A stretch of DNA of 64,000 nt from Agromyces hippuratus (GTDB taxonomy: Bacteria > Actinomycetota > Actinomycetes > Actinomycetales > Microbacteriaceae): NCBI RefSeq assembly GCF_013410355.1, contig NZ_JACCFI010000001.1, forward strand, positions 2,852,001-2,916,000. The letters are read 5' to 3'. The notes beneath the pieces are model-generated. The model was not told the origin of the DNA. It did no database searches and was given only the letters and a program-made list of their open reading frames with translations. Each line of letters begins with the position of its first letter. Position 1 is the stretch's first letter. Positions 48,253 through 56,986 of the stretch are shown piece by piece. Made by a program: the position numbers and the translations under genes.

Positions 48253-48603
48253 GCCGGTCTCCGTCGTTCCGCCCGGCAGGGGCGCTTCGGGTCGCGCGGT
48301 CCGGGTGCAGTTCAGCATGCCTCAGCGCCGGGCCGACGGCAACCGAAGGGGGAACGCGTCAGACGTGCCGTCCCTCCGCTCCGCCACGCACGGATGCCGC
48401 GCTTCGACGCTGAACGAGCACGATAATTGCGCAGCACGCCGCCAACCGCGCCGCGATTGCCCGCACACTTGAACCAGGCGACCCGGCGGCGGCGAACCCG
48501 AACGCCGCCGTCGGACTCGCGAACGCGAGTCGGTATGCCGACGATGCACGGAGCGGATGCCGCGGGCCCCCAGCGGCATCCGCTCCCCTTTCGAAGGAGC
48601 GAG
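48253..48603. other. gene-free divergent region with three hairpins
   Basis: No gene is seen in these 351 bp. The part next to the downstream gene holds three perfect inverted repeats in 100 bp: CGGCGGCG/CGCCGCCG (48487-48510), GACTCGCG/CGCGAGTC (48514-48531) and the arms at 48550-48586. A GATAAT word (48422-48427) is a possible -10. The left half is plain GC-rich sequence. Confidence 0.6.
48550..48586 (+). promoter_or_regulatory. 5'-leader hairpin of the dimethylargininase-like gene
   Basis: GGAGCGGATGCCGC (48550-48563) pairs perfectly with GCGGCATCCGCTCC (48573-48586), loop 9 nt, followed by CCTTT. It ends 17 bp before the ATG and 7 bp before the AAGGAG, so it may act as an attenuator or as a terminator of an upstream transcript. 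Confidence 0.5.
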
Positions 48604-49488
48604 ATGTCGACGATGATCGCAACCGGCGGCCAGCCCGCCGAGCAGGCCGCCGAGCAGGCCGTCGCGCGCCCGGAGCGCCGACCCACCGCCCGCACCGTGC
48701 TCATGTGCCGCCCCGAGCACTTCACGGTCGTCTACCGCATCAACCCGTGGATGAATCCGGCCGAGCCGACCGATACGGGCCTCGCGGTCGCGCAGTGGCA
48801 GGTGTTGCACGACACGTTCGTCGGGCTCGGCTACGACGTGCAGCTCATCGACCCGATCGAGGGACTTCCCGACATGGTCTACGCGGCGAACGGCGGCTTC
48901 GTCGTCGGCGGCATCGCGTACGGCGCGAAGTTCACCTATCCCGAGCGGCAGCCCGAGGGCCCGGCGTACATGGAGTGGTTCCGCGAGGCGGGCTTCGACG
49001 TGCGCGAGCCGGTGGAGGTCAACGAGGGCGAGGGCGACTTCCTGCTCGTCGGCGACGCGATCCTCGCGGGCACCGGGTTCCGCAGCGACTCGCGCTCGCA
49101 CGAGGAGCTCGCCGCGATCTTCGGCCGCGAGGTCGTGACGCTGCGCCTCGTGAACCCGAGCTTCTACCACCTCGACACCGCGGTCGCCGTGCTCGACCCG
49201 ACCCCCGGCCAGGAGCACATCGCCTACCTGCCGAGTGCGTTCGACGAGGCATCCGTCGCCCTCCTCCAGGCGCGCTTCCCCGACGCGATCATCGTGAACG
49301 AGGCGGATGCCGCGGTGCTCGGACTCAACTCGTTCAGCGACGGCTACCACGTCGTCATCGCCTCGCGGGCGACCGACTTCGAACGACAACTCCGTGAACA
49401 CGGATACCACCCGATCGGCGTCGACCTCTCCGAGCTGCTGCTCGGCGGGGGCGGCGTCAAGTGCTGCACCCTGGAGCTGCGCCGATGA
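48604..49488 (+). CDS. dimethylargininase/arginine-deiminase-like hydrolase
   Basis: A 294-residue guanidino-group-modifying enzyme. LMCRPEHFTVVYRINPWMNP opens the fold, MVYAANGGFVVGG and EGEGDFLLVGDAILAGTGFRSD carry substrate-binding residues, FYHLDTAVAVLD holds the catalytic His, and GGGGVKCCTLELRR ends with the nucleophilic Cys. It may convert methylated arginine to citrulline, or arginine/ornithine relatives. The N-terminal 30 residues are an extra Ala/Glu-rich stretch. GAAGGAG precedes ATG 48604. The stop overlaps the rocD start (ATGA), linking it to ornithine use. Confidence 0.85.
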   Translation: MSTMIATGGQPAEQAAEQAVARPERRPTARTVLMCRPEHFTVVYRINPWMNPAEPTDTGLAVAQWQVLHDTFVGLGYDVQLIDPIEGLPDMVYAANGGFVVGGIAYGAKFTYPERQPEGPAYMEWFREAGFDVREPVEVNEGEGDFLLVGDAILAGTGFRSDSRSHEELAAIFGREVVTLRLVNPSFYHLDTAVAVLDPTPGQEHIAYLPSAFDEASVALLQARFPDAIIVNEADAAVLGLNSFSDGYHVVIASRATDFERQLREHGYHPIGVDLSELLLGGGGVKCCTLELRR

Positions 49489-50798
49489 ACCCCACCAGCA
49501 ACGACGTGATCAACGACCTGGACGCGGCAGTCCGAGCCGAAGGCTCGGGTGTGGTCGGGCGTCTACGGGCGGAGCCTTCGGGTCGGACTGCCGCGGCCAT
49601 TCACGAGGAGGAAGAGCACGCCGCCCACAACTACCATCCGCTGCCGGTCGTCGTCGCCTCGGGCGAGGGCGCCTGGGTGACGGATGTCGAGGGGCGTCGC
49701 TACCTCGACTGCCTCGCCGCCTACTCGGCGGTGAACTTCGGCCACGGCAACCCGCGCCTCGTCGAGGCCGCCCGCGAGCAGCTCGGCCGCATCACGCTCA
49801 CGAGCCGCGCGTTCCACAACGACCGGCTCGGCCCGTTCGTCACCGAACTCGCGGCCCTCTGCAGCAAGGACATGGTGCTGCCCATGAACACGGGCGCCGA
49901 GGCCGTGGAGTCGGCCATCAAGGTGGCGCGCGCCTGGGGCTACCGGGTGAAGGGCGTCGCAGCCGATTCCGCGAACATCGTCGTGATGGCCGGCAACTTC
50001 CACGGCCGCACGACGACGATCATCTCGTTCAGCGACGACCCCGATGCCCGCGACGACTTCGGGCCGTACACGCCCGGCTTCCGCACGGTGCCCTACGGCG
50101 ACGCCGCCGCGGTCGCCGCCGCGATCGACGAGAACACCGTCGCGGTGCTCGTCGAGCCGATCCAGGGCGAGGCCGGCATCGTCGTGCCACCGGCCGACTT
50201 CCTGCCGACCCTGCGGGCGCTCTGCACCGAACAGCGGGTGCTGCTCGTCGCCGACGAGATCCAGTCGGGTCTCGGCCGGGTGGGGGCGACGTTCGCCTGC
50301 GACCTCGTCGGGGTCGTTCCCGACCTGTACCTGCTCGGCAAGGCGCTCGGCGGCGGCATCGTGCCGGTCTCAGCGGTCGTCGGCGACCGCGAGGTCCTCG
50401 GGGTGCTCCGCCCGGGCGAGCACGGATCGACCTTCGGGGGCAATCCGCTCGCGGCATCCGTCGGCCTCGAAGTCGTGCGCATGCTCGCGAGCGGTCAGCC
50501 GCAGGAGCGTGCGCGCGAGCTCGGCGACCACCTGCAGTCGCGCCTGCGCTCGCTCGTCGGACGCGGCGTCGTGGAGGTGCGGGGTGCCGGCCTCTGGGCC
50601 GGCATCGACATCGACCCCGAGCTCGCGACCGGTCGCGAGGCCTGCGAGGCGCTCATGCGCCGCGGGGTGCTCGCGAAGGACACGCACGGCTCGACCATCC
50701 GTCTGGCACCGCCGATCGTGGTCGAGCAGGCCGACCTCGACTGGGCCGTCGATCAGCTCGCCGAGGTGCTCGAGGAGTTCGCGGTCAGCGACCGGTGA
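49485..50798 (+). CDS. rocD: ornithine aminotransferase with an N-terminal palindromic insert
   Basis: A 437-residue class III aminotransferase. NFHGRTTTIISFS, LVADEIQSGLGRVG and LLGKALGGGIVPVSA (PLP-binding Lys) and EHGSTFGGNPLAASV fit ornithine-oxo-acid transaminase, which makes glutamate semialdehyde. Residues about 14-37 are extra and are encoded by the 71-bp palindrome at 49524-49594; the family sequence continues at IHEEEEHAAHNYHPLP. The stop overlaps the convergent lipoprotein gene by 14 bp. Glutamate semialdehyde is also made by PutA, encoded 7 kb upstream. Confidence 0.88.
   Translation: MNPTSNDVINDLDAAVRAEGSGVVGRLRAEPSGRTAAAIHEEEEHAAHNYHPLPVVVASGEGAWVTDVEGRRYLDCLAAYSAVNFGHGNPRLVEAAREQLGRITLTSRAFHNDRLGPFVTELAALCSKDMVLPMNTGAEAVESAIKVARAWGYRVKGVAADSANIVVMAGNFHGRTTTIISFSDDPDARDDFGPYTPGFRTVPYGDAAAVAAAIDENTVAVLVEPIQGEAGIVVPPADFLPTLRALCTEQRVLLVADEIQSGLGRVGATFACDLVGVVPDLYLLGKALGGGIVPVSAVVGDREVLGVLRPGEHGSTFGGNPLAASVGLEVVRMLASGQPQERARELGDHLQSRLRSLVGRGVVEVRGAGLWAGIDIDPELATGREACEALMRRGVLAKDTHGSTIRLAPPIVVEQADLDWAVDQLAEVLEEFAVSDR
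49524..49594. repeat. 71-bp palindromic element inside rocD
   Basis: Two 23-bp arms (49524-49546 and 49572-49594) are inverted copies with one mismatch; the left arm starts GCGGCAGTCCGAGCCGAAGG. The 25-bp centre is GC-rich. The element is in frame, near the N-terminus, and adds about 22-24 residues. Confidence 0.85.
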
Positions 50799-51525
50799 CC
50801 CGGATCGCTCCGTTCGAGGTGGCGAGGTCGAGCGTGAACTCGCCGTCGGAGTCCTCGTCGATGTCGACGTCGATCGAGCCGTTCGAGGTGTCGGGCGTGA
50901 CGCGGTAGCCCGCCTCGCCCTCCGGCACCGCGAGGTCGATCGCTCCGTTGGAGGTGCGCGCGTCCACGTCTTGCGGAGCGTCGAGGCGCAGCTCGATCGC
51001 GCCGTTCGAGGTCGACGCCCGCACGCCGGTGCCGGCCAGCCCTCGCCCCTCGATGCGCCCGTTGCTCGTCTCGACCTCGACCGCACCGGCCACGTCGTCG
51101 AGTTCGATGCCGCCGTTGTTCGTCGAGACGTCGACCTCGCCCACCTTCGTGAGCTCGATCGAGCCGTTCGAGGTGGCCCCGCGCACATCGACTCCGGTCG
51201 GCAGCGCGATCGAGTAGTCGACCGTGCAGTTCCGGCCGCACCCGCTGAGCACGAGCACGCCGTCGTCGACCTCGAACGTCGATCCGACCTCGCGGTCGCC
51301 GTGGTACGAGACCGTGCGAGCGACCTCGACGTCCGTGGCGTCCTCGTCGCCGCGCACCGTCACGCTGCCGGCGGGCTGGTCGATCTCGATCGTGTGCACC
51401 TGGTCGTCGAGGGTGGCGTCGTCGCTGAACCGTTCGGGCGGGGTCAGCAGGCCGCATCCGCTCAGGGCGAGTGCCGCCGTTGCGATGACGGCGCCGATCG
51501 CGATCGTGCGCGCTGTGCGAGTCAT
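50785..51525 (-). CDS. DUF4097-type lipoprotein with TSNG repeats
   Basis: A 246-residue lipoprotein. The signal peptide ends ALALSGCGLL (lipobox LSGC). The mature domain is strand-rich and carries seven repeats of the form [AES]T[SN]NG[SGAR]I, about 17-20 residues apart: ATSNGSIEL, STNNGGIEL, ETSNGRIEG, STSNGAIEL, RTSNGAIDL, DTSNGSIDV, ATSNGAIRV. This is the DUF4097/LiaX-like beta-helix pattern. GGGGAA precedes ATG 51525. The function is unknown; envelope-stress adhesins of this kind exist in Firmicutes. Confidence 0.85.
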   Translation of the reverse strand: MTRTARTIAIGAVIATAALALSGCGLLTPPERFSDDATLDDQVHTIEIDQPAGSVTVRGDEDATDVEVARTVSYHGDREVGSTFEVDDGVLVLSGCGRNCTVDYSIALPTGVDVRGATSNGSIELTKVGEVDVSTNNGGIELDDVAGAVEVETSNGRIEGRGLAGTGVRASTSNGAIELRLDAPQDVDARTSNGAIDLAVPEGEAGYRVTPDTSNGSIDVDIDEDSDGEFTLDLATSNGAIRVTGR

Positions 51526-51587
51526 GGTTCCCCCTCGGGCGGTCCTCTCGCCCGCCTTCGACCCTAACGAGGTCGGTGCCGCGCCCG

Positions 51588-51616
51588 CACGGGGGCATGC
51601 CCCCGAAACCCCCGTG
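51588..51616 (-). terminator. hairpin after the alpha/beta hydrolase gene
   Basis: CACGGGGG (51588-51595) pairs with CCCCCGTG (51609-51616). GGGGGCATGCCCCC (51591-51604) is an alternative palindrome. It sits just past the hydrolase stop, upstream of the lipoprotein gene. Confidence 0.55.
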
Positions 51617-51631
51617 TCGGGTGCGGCCTCA

Positions 51632-52465
51632 CTACTTCGCGAGGAAGGCGAGCAGTGCGTCGTTGACCTCGGCGCCGTGGGTCCAGAGCAGGCCGTGCGG
51701 TGCGCCCTCGATCTCGACGTAGTCGGCGGCAGGCAGGCGCTTCGTGAATTCGCGGGCGGTCGCGTCGATCGGCAGGATGCGGTCGGCGGTGCCGTGCAGG
51801 ATGAGCGACGGCACGTCGACCTTCTCGATGTCGCCGCGGAAGTCGGTGAGCCACGACTGCACGACCGCTGAGGAGGCGAACCACGATGAGCCGGCCGCGA
51901 CGTTCCAGCTGCCGCGCAACGCCCCCTCGCTGATGCGCGATCCGAGCGTCTCGTCGAGGTTGTAGAAGTCCTGGAAGAACGCGTCGAACCAGGCGTAGCG
52001 GTCGGACTTGGCCGTCTGCTCGATGCCCTCGAACACCGAGGCGGGCACACCCGTGGCGTTGTCGTCGGTCTGCAGCAGGAACGGTTCGAGCGAAGCGAGG
52101 AACGCGGCCTTCGCCACGCGCTCGCTGCCGTAGGTGCTCAGGTAGCGCGCGACCTCACCGGTTCCCATCGAGAAGCCGACGAGCACGGCGCCCCGCACGT
52201 CGAGGGTTTCGAGCACCGTGTTCAGGTCGGCGGCGAAGGTGTCGTAGTCGTACCCCGTGGTCGGCTGGCTCGAGAGCCCGAACCCGCGGCGATCGTACGT
52301 GATGACCCGGTAGCCGGCGTCGAGGAGAGCGGCGGACTGCTTCTCCCATGAGCGGCCGTTGAGCGGGTAGCCGTGGATCAGCACGACGGGCTGTCCCGAG
52401 CCGTGGTCTTCGTAGTACAGCTCGATGGGGGTGCTGTTCTCGGTTCCGACGGTGATGGTCGACAT
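51632..52465 (-). CDS. alpha/beta hydrolase (chloroperoxidase/esterase-like)
   Basis: A 277-residue alpha/beta hydrolase. VVLIHGYPLNGRSWEKQ is the oxyanion-hole region, GAVLVGFSMGTGEVARYL carries the nucleophilic Ser, LHGTADRILPID the Asp, and GAPHGLLWTH the catalytic His. This pattern is typical of non-haem chloroperoxidase-like esterases. ATG 52465 has AGGAG upstream. It is divergent from the CGNR regulator across 132 bp with two GGTTATAAC palindromes, so it is the probable target of that regulator. Confidence 0.88.
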   Translation of the reverse strand: MSTITVGTENSTPIELYYEDHGSGQPVVLIHGYPLNGRSWEKQSAALLDAGYRVITYDRRGFGLSSQPTTGYDYDTFAADLNTVLETLDVRGAVLVGFSMGTGEVARYLSTYGSERVAKAAFLASLEPFLLQTDDNATGVPASVFEGIEQTAKSDRYAWFDAFFQDFYNLDETLGSRISEGALRGSWNVAAGSSWFASSAVVQSWLTDFRGDIEKVDVPSLILHGTADRILPIDATAREFTKRLPAADYVEIEGAPHGLLWTHGAEVNDALLAFLAK

Positions 52466-52512
52466 ATCGTGCTCCTTGTGACTTCTACCTAACCGGTGTG
52501 GTTCGGTGTGTT

Positions 52513-52575
52513 GGTTATAACGTCACCATAGCGCGATCATTCCAACCTGTCTAGCGCGTTATGATGGTTATAACC
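52513..52575. promoter_or_regulatory. two GGTTATAAC sites between hydrolase and CGNR genes
   Basis: GGTTATAAC occurs at 52513-52521 and, as the perfect palindrome GGTTATAACC, at 52566-52575. They are 53 bp apart, about five helical turns, in the divergent control region. Likely operators for the CGNR protein. Confidence 0.55.
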
Positions 52576-52597
52576 TTCCGTTCAGAATCGAGAGCCC

Positions 52598-53101
52598 ATG
52601 TCCGCCTCCCTCTTGCTCGACCTCGTGAACTCGCGGCTCGTGATCGGCGACGAGGTTCACGACGAGCTCGGCGACGACGCAGCGGCATCCGCATGGCTGC
52701 GCGTGCACGGCGCGCTCGGCTCGCCGGCCGAGGTCGCCGACGCCCGGGCGGTGCGCGCCGCGCTCGTGCCCTTCCTTCGCGGTGAAGCGGATGCCGCGGC
52801 GCTCGAGCCGTGGGCCGACGCGATGCGCAAGCGTGCCCGCGTCGGCGCGAGCGGGCTCGAGTGGATCGACGAGGTCGACCCCGAACGCGCGATCGGGGCG
52901 AGGGCCGTGGGCGAGTGGTCGGCGCTGCAGGGTGATCAGGGCTCGCGCATCCGGCCGTGCGCGGCACACGACTGCCAGCACTTCCTCATCGACGAGAGCC
53001 GTGCCAACGCCCGCAAATGGCACTCGATGGAGACCTGCGGCAACCGGGTGAAGGCCCGCAGGCACTACGCGAAGTCGAAGCTCGCAGTGGCCGAGGAGTA
53101 G
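52598..53101 (+). CDS. CGNR zinc-finger regulator
   Basis: A 167-residue regulator of the CGNR (ABATE plus CGNR zinc finger) type. The N-terminal domain starts LLLDLVNSRLVIGDEVHDELG; the C-terminal finger reads IRPCAAHDCQHFLIDESR, then WHSMETCGNRVKARRHY with the CGNR signature and four Cys/His ligands. Such proteins are thought to act as transcription regulators. It is divergent from the alpha/beta hydrolase gene, which it probably controls. ATG 52598 lacks a good Shine-Dalgarno. Confidence 0.87.
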   Translation: MSASLLLDLVNSRLVIGDEVHDELGDDAAASAWLRVHGALGSPAEVADARAVRAALVPFLRGEADAAALEPWADAMRKRARVGASGLEWIDEVDPERAIGARAVGEWSALQGDQGSRIRPCAAHDCQHFLIDESRANARKWHSMETCGNRVKARRHYAKSKLAVAEE

Positions 53102-53179
53102 TTCGGCGCGCCGCTCGCCCGGCCCACCACTGCGGCGTACGCCCCCGCAAGGTGGCTTCGGGGCATGGCCGCGAAACGA

Positions 53180-53223
53180 CCTCGCGGCCACTCCGACTCG
53201 CGTGAGTCCGAGTGGCCGCGAGG
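53180..53223. terminator. 20-bp hairpin between convergent genes
   Basis: CCTCGCGGCCACTCCGACTC (53180-53199) pairs with GAGTCCGAGTGGCCGCGAGG (53204-53223) with one mismatch, over a 4-nt loop. It separates the CGNR gene and the convergent subtilase gene. Confidence 0.7.
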
Positions 53224-53239
53224 CCGTGTTCCGCGGTGA

Positions 53240-56200
53240 TCAGCGCACGTCGTACGCCCGAACGACGGTCTGCGTCACCGAGTTGTCGTTGCTGTCGGTC
53301 AGGGTCACCCGAAGGCTCACCGGTTGACCGGATGCGCCGGAGTGGTCGACGATCGCGACCCACTCGCCGTCTTCCTGGAGGGTCGTGGCATCCACCCACG
53401 TCTCCCCGTCGTAGGAGTACGCGAGGCCGGCGCTCGTGATCGTGCCGGGCGTGTAGCCCGCGTGGCCGGCGACGTTCAGCTGCAGCCTCTGGTCGGCATT
53501 CGCCGCCAGCGTCTTCATGCCGTCCTCGGGGAGGTCGACGCGGGGGAACATGACCGGCAGACCCTGCGAGTAGGTGCTCTCGTCGAGGTGCGAACGGAAC
53601 TTCCAGACCGTCGTCACCGCCGAGGAGCGCTGCCAGGTGTTCGTCTGGCGGCCGATCTTCTCCGTGAACAGCTGCAGCTCGTACTCGGCATCGTCGGCGG
53701 GCACCTCGAAGACGTCGGAGATGTAGGCCGATCGCCCGATCTCCTCACCGTTTCGGCGCAGGACGAGGTTGCCGATGTCGCCGAACGAGCCGGGGCCCGC
53801 CCAGTGGCCGGAACTGTCGGCCCACATTCCGCTCGCGAAGCCCATCAGGTTGCCCTGCCGCTCGGCGGCCAGTTGCACCTCGCCGGTGTACGACTCAGCG
53901 GCGCTGGGTGCGATGACCCCGTCGTACCACGTGTCGGAGCGCACGCTGCCGGGCTCGTACTGGCGTACCTGGTCGAGCATCACCTCACCGAACGGGAAGT
54001 ACCCCAGTACGGCGGACTGCCACCGGAGCTCGCCCGCCGTGTACAACTCGGTGCGCTTCGAGGGCGCCTGCACCGGCTGGAACTGACCCACGCCGACGCC
54101 GTTGCCCGACGCGTCGACCGCCGTGACCAGGTCGAGGCGGTCGACGGCCGTGCCCATCGACCGGAACGTCGCTTCGGTGCGCCCGAGCTTCTTGTCGCGC
54201 ACCACGAACTCCTTGGCATCGGTGAACGGCGTGTCCTGGCTGAACCCGAGGTTGTAGACGAACGGGCTCGACGAGGTGAAGCTCCACTGCAGCTCGACGG
54301 GTCCGGCGGCGAGCCGTTCCCGCAGGGCGGCGGCCTCGTCGGACGGAATCGAGTACGCCGGCACCTGACCGCCGGATGAGCCGGTCAGGGGCTGCCAGCG
54401 CCCGGTCGCCTCGTGGAAGGCCACCACGGCCTTGGCGCCCGCCTTGCCGGCCGCGACGACTTCGGCGTAGACCGAGCCAGTGCCGTCCGCGATGCGGACG
54501 AGGGCGATCTTGCCGGCGACGTCGGCCGCCGCGAGTTCGGCGTCGGTGCCGCTGCCCGCGTCGACGACCGGCAGTCGGCCCGTTCCCGTGAGGTTCATCG
54601 AGGAGTAGCCCGCGGGGATGGGGTGGAGCGCGTCGCCGCCGACCACCGACAGGTCTTCGACCAGCGGCGCGGCCTTGCGCCAGTAGTGCCCGAACTCGAA
54701 GTCGCCGTCGTGAGCCGTGCCCTGCACGTCCGCGTAGACCGACGTCACGGTGGCGCCCGCGGTGAGCGTGCCCGAGTGCCCCCACATGTCGTCCCAGCTG
54801 CGGGCGAAGGAGAGGCTCATGGCCCGTGTCTCGCTGCGACGATCGGTCTTGACGGTGATGCGGTCGGCGTCGCGTGCGTCGAGCACCACGGTCGTGTCGT
54901 CGGTGATCGACAGCTCGGGACGTGCCACGTAGCTGACCGAATCCACGAGCTTCGTGGTGCCGTCGGCGTCAGGTGTGGCGATGAAGCTCGAGACGAAGAA
55001 GCGCCCCGGTCGCACGTCGACGACCTGCTCCTCTGCGCCGCCGTTGTACCAGCGGCTGCCGCTGCTCGTGTCGGTGTTGACGATGTCGAGCGAGGAGGCG
55101 CCGGCGGCGGGGTCGCCGTTGCGGTCGACCACCTTGACCGTGACCTGCACGGTTTCGGGCTGCACGTACAGCGAGAAGGGCGTCGAGACCGTGGCGTCGC
55201 CGGTCGCGACGATCCGGCCGGTGACGTCGCCGTACTGCGCGGCCGACAGCTTCGCCGACGGGTCGACCCGCAGCGGCACGGTCGCCGTCTCGCCTGCCGC
55301 GATCGTCACGGAGTCCTGCTCGAGCTTCGCGAGCTTGCCCTTGACGGCAGAGCCGTCGTTGCCGGTCAGACCCTCGATCTCGAGCCGCAGGGTCACCGGG
55401 GCGTCGGACACGTTCGTGTAGGGCACGTCGATCGCGACGGCCTCGTCGGTCGTGTGCGGCCAGTCGAAGGAGCCCGCCTGCAGTGCCGGCGCGCCCGTCA
55501 CGGTCTCGTCGATCGCCGCACTCACGTCGAGACGGCCACCGCCGGTCTCGCGCACGTCGCCGGGGATGTCGGTCTCGGCCGACGACACGAGGGCGGCCTT
55601 GATCTGCTCGCCGTCCCACTCCGGGTGGCGCTGCTTGACGATCGCGGCCGCTCCCGCGACGTGCGGCGTCGCCATGGAGGTGCCCGACATGGACCGGTAC
55701 GCGTATTCGCCCCGCCCGCCGGTCGCTGCAGCGGAGATGCCCACGCCGGGCGCGGTGATCTCGGGCTTCAGGACGTGGGTGCCGGCGACCGGCCCGCGGC
55801 TGGAGAAGACCGCCGTGCTGTCGTCGCGGTCGACCGCGCCGACCGTGAGCACCGCCGGCGCGCAACCGGGGGAGGAGACCGTGTTGTTGCCCGGCCCCAC
55901 GTTGCCGGCCGCGATCACGAAGAGGCTGTCGCTGCTCTCGGAGAGCGACCCGGCGGCCATCGCCATCGGGTCGGCGCAGCCGTCGACCGGGCCGGTGCTG
56001 CCGAGGCTCATCGACACGACGTCCGCGCCTTGCGCGACCGCCCACTCCATGCCCGCGATGATGCCCGACGTCGAGCCGGAGCCGAAGTCGGAGAGGACCT
56101 TGCCGACGAGCAGATCAGCCTGCGGTGCCACGCCGCGCTTCGCGCCGTCGCTGGCCGCGCCGGAACCGCCGACCGTCGACGCGACGTGCGTGCCGTGTCC

Positions 56201-56986
56201 ATTGCCGTCGTTCCACGACCCCGAGTCGGTGAAGTCCTCCCCGGCGATGATGCGGCCCTGGAGATCGGGATGCTCGGCGTCGGCTCCGGTGTCGAGGATG
56301 GCGACGGTCGCGCCGGCGCCGTCGAGTCCGGCAGCCCAGGCGTCGGGGGCGTTGACCTGCGCGGTCGACTGATCGAGGGCGGCCTCGACCTTGCGATCGA
56401 GCCAGAGCTTCTCGATCGAACCGGCGGATCGACTCCGCGGGTTGGTCAGATCGGCCCAGAAGGCCGCGGCGTCGGCCTTGTCCGCGCTGAGCGCGGCGCT
56501 GCCGATCGATTCGAGCACGATTCCCGCTTCGGCGCCGCGGGGGGTCACCACCGGGGCGGCGGGATCGGCGTACTGGGCGATGAGCGGCATCGAGGCGCTG
56601 TGCGCGTCGTCGTAGCCCTGACGCACGAGGCCGGTGACGTTGAAGAGCTCCTCGTCGACCTTGCCGGCGGCCAGCGCGTCGATCACGTCGGCCGGGTAGA
56701 CGTAGACGTCGTCGCCGACGCGGCGGGTCTCCACGATCGGCTGCGAGCCGTCTTCGCGGGGCAGCACCGTGACGGTGGTGCCATTGGTCACGAGCACCCG
56801 GTCGCCGTTGACCAGCGTGACCGTGACCGGAGGGGCGGCCTGTTGGCCGAGCCAGGCGGTGCTTCCGACGATCGGCGGCTGCTCGCCGGCCTCGTTCGAT
56901 TCGACGGCGTTGGACGGACTTGCAGTGGTGGCTACCATGACGGCGACGGTGGCCGCCGTGATGGTGCTACGCCAGATGGGGCGCAT
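53240..56986 (-). CDS. large secreted S8 (subtilisin-like) serine protease
   Basis: A 1248-residue secreted protease. A signal peptide covers about 1-28 (ending SPSNAVES). A propeptide region follows to about 210. The catalytic domain has Asp232 (ILDTGAD), His264 (GHGTHVAS), Asn362 (AAGNVGPGN) and Ser437 (SGTSMATPH). A PA-like domain with AYSIPSDEAAALRERLAAG lies in the second half, and the C-terminus is strand-rich with an Ig-like pattern. No sortase LPXTG or membrane anchor is seen. GGAAGGA precedes ATG 56986. It is divergent from a LuxR-type regulator gene and would supply peptides. Confidence 0.9.
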   Translation of the reverse strand: MRPIWRSTITAATVAVMVATTASPSNAVESNEAGEQPPIVGSTAWLGQQAAPPVTVTLVNGDRVLVTNGTTVTVLPREDGSQPIVETRRVGDDVYVYPADVIDALAAGKVDEELFNVTGLVRQGYDDAHSASMPLIAQYADPAAPVVTPRGAEAGIVLESIGSAALSADKADAAAFWADLTNPRSRSAGSIEKLWLDRKVEAALDQSTAQVNAPDAWAAGLDGAGATVAILDTGADAEHPDLQGRIIAGEDFTDSGSWNDGNGHGTHVASTVGGSGAASDGAKRGVAPQADLLVGKVLSDFGSGSTSGIIAGMEWAVAQGADVVSMSLGSTGPVDGCADPMAMAAGSLSESSDSLFVIAAGNVGPGNNTVSSPGCAPAVLTVGAVDRDDSTAVFSSRGPVAGTHVLKPEITAPGVGISAAATGGRGEYAYRSMSGTSMATPHVAGAAAIVKQRHPEWDGEQIKAALVSSAETDIPGDVRETGGGRLDVSAAIDETVTGAPALQAGSFDWPHTTDEAVAIDVPYTNVSDAPVTLRLEIEGLTGNDGSAVKGKLAKLEQDSVTIAAGETATVPLRVDPSAKLSAAQYGDVTGRIVATGDATVSTPFSLYVQPETVQVTVKVVDRNGDPAAGASSLDIVNTDTSSGSRWYNGGAEEQVVDVRPGRFFVSSFIATPDADGTTKLVDSVSYVARPELSITDDTTVVLDARDADRITVKTDRRSETRAMSLSFARSWDDMWGHSGTLTAGATVTSVYADVQGTAHDGDFEFGHYWRKAAPLVEDLSVVGGDALHPIPAGYSSMNLTGTGRLPVVDAGSGTDAELAAADVAGKIALVRIADGTGSVYAEVVAAGKAGAKAVVAFHEATGRWQPLTGSSGGQVPAYSIPSDEAAALRERLAAGPVELQWSFTSSSPFVYNLGFSQDTPFTDAKEFVVRDKKLGRTEATFRSMGTAVDRLDLVTAVDASGNGVGVGQFQPVQAPSKRTELYTAGELRWQSAVLGYFPFGEVMLDQVRQYEPGSVRSDTWYDGVIAPSAAESYTGEVQLAAERQGNLMGFASGMWADSSGHWAGPGSFGDIGNLVLRRNGEEIGRSAYISDVFEVPADDAEYELQLFTEKIGRQTNTWQRSSAVTTVWKFRSHLDESTYSQGLPVMFPRVDLPEDGMKTLAANADQRLQLNVAGHAGYTPGTITSAGLAYSYDGETWVDATTLQEDGEWVAIVDHSGASGQPVSLRVTLTDSNDNSVTQTVVRAYDVR

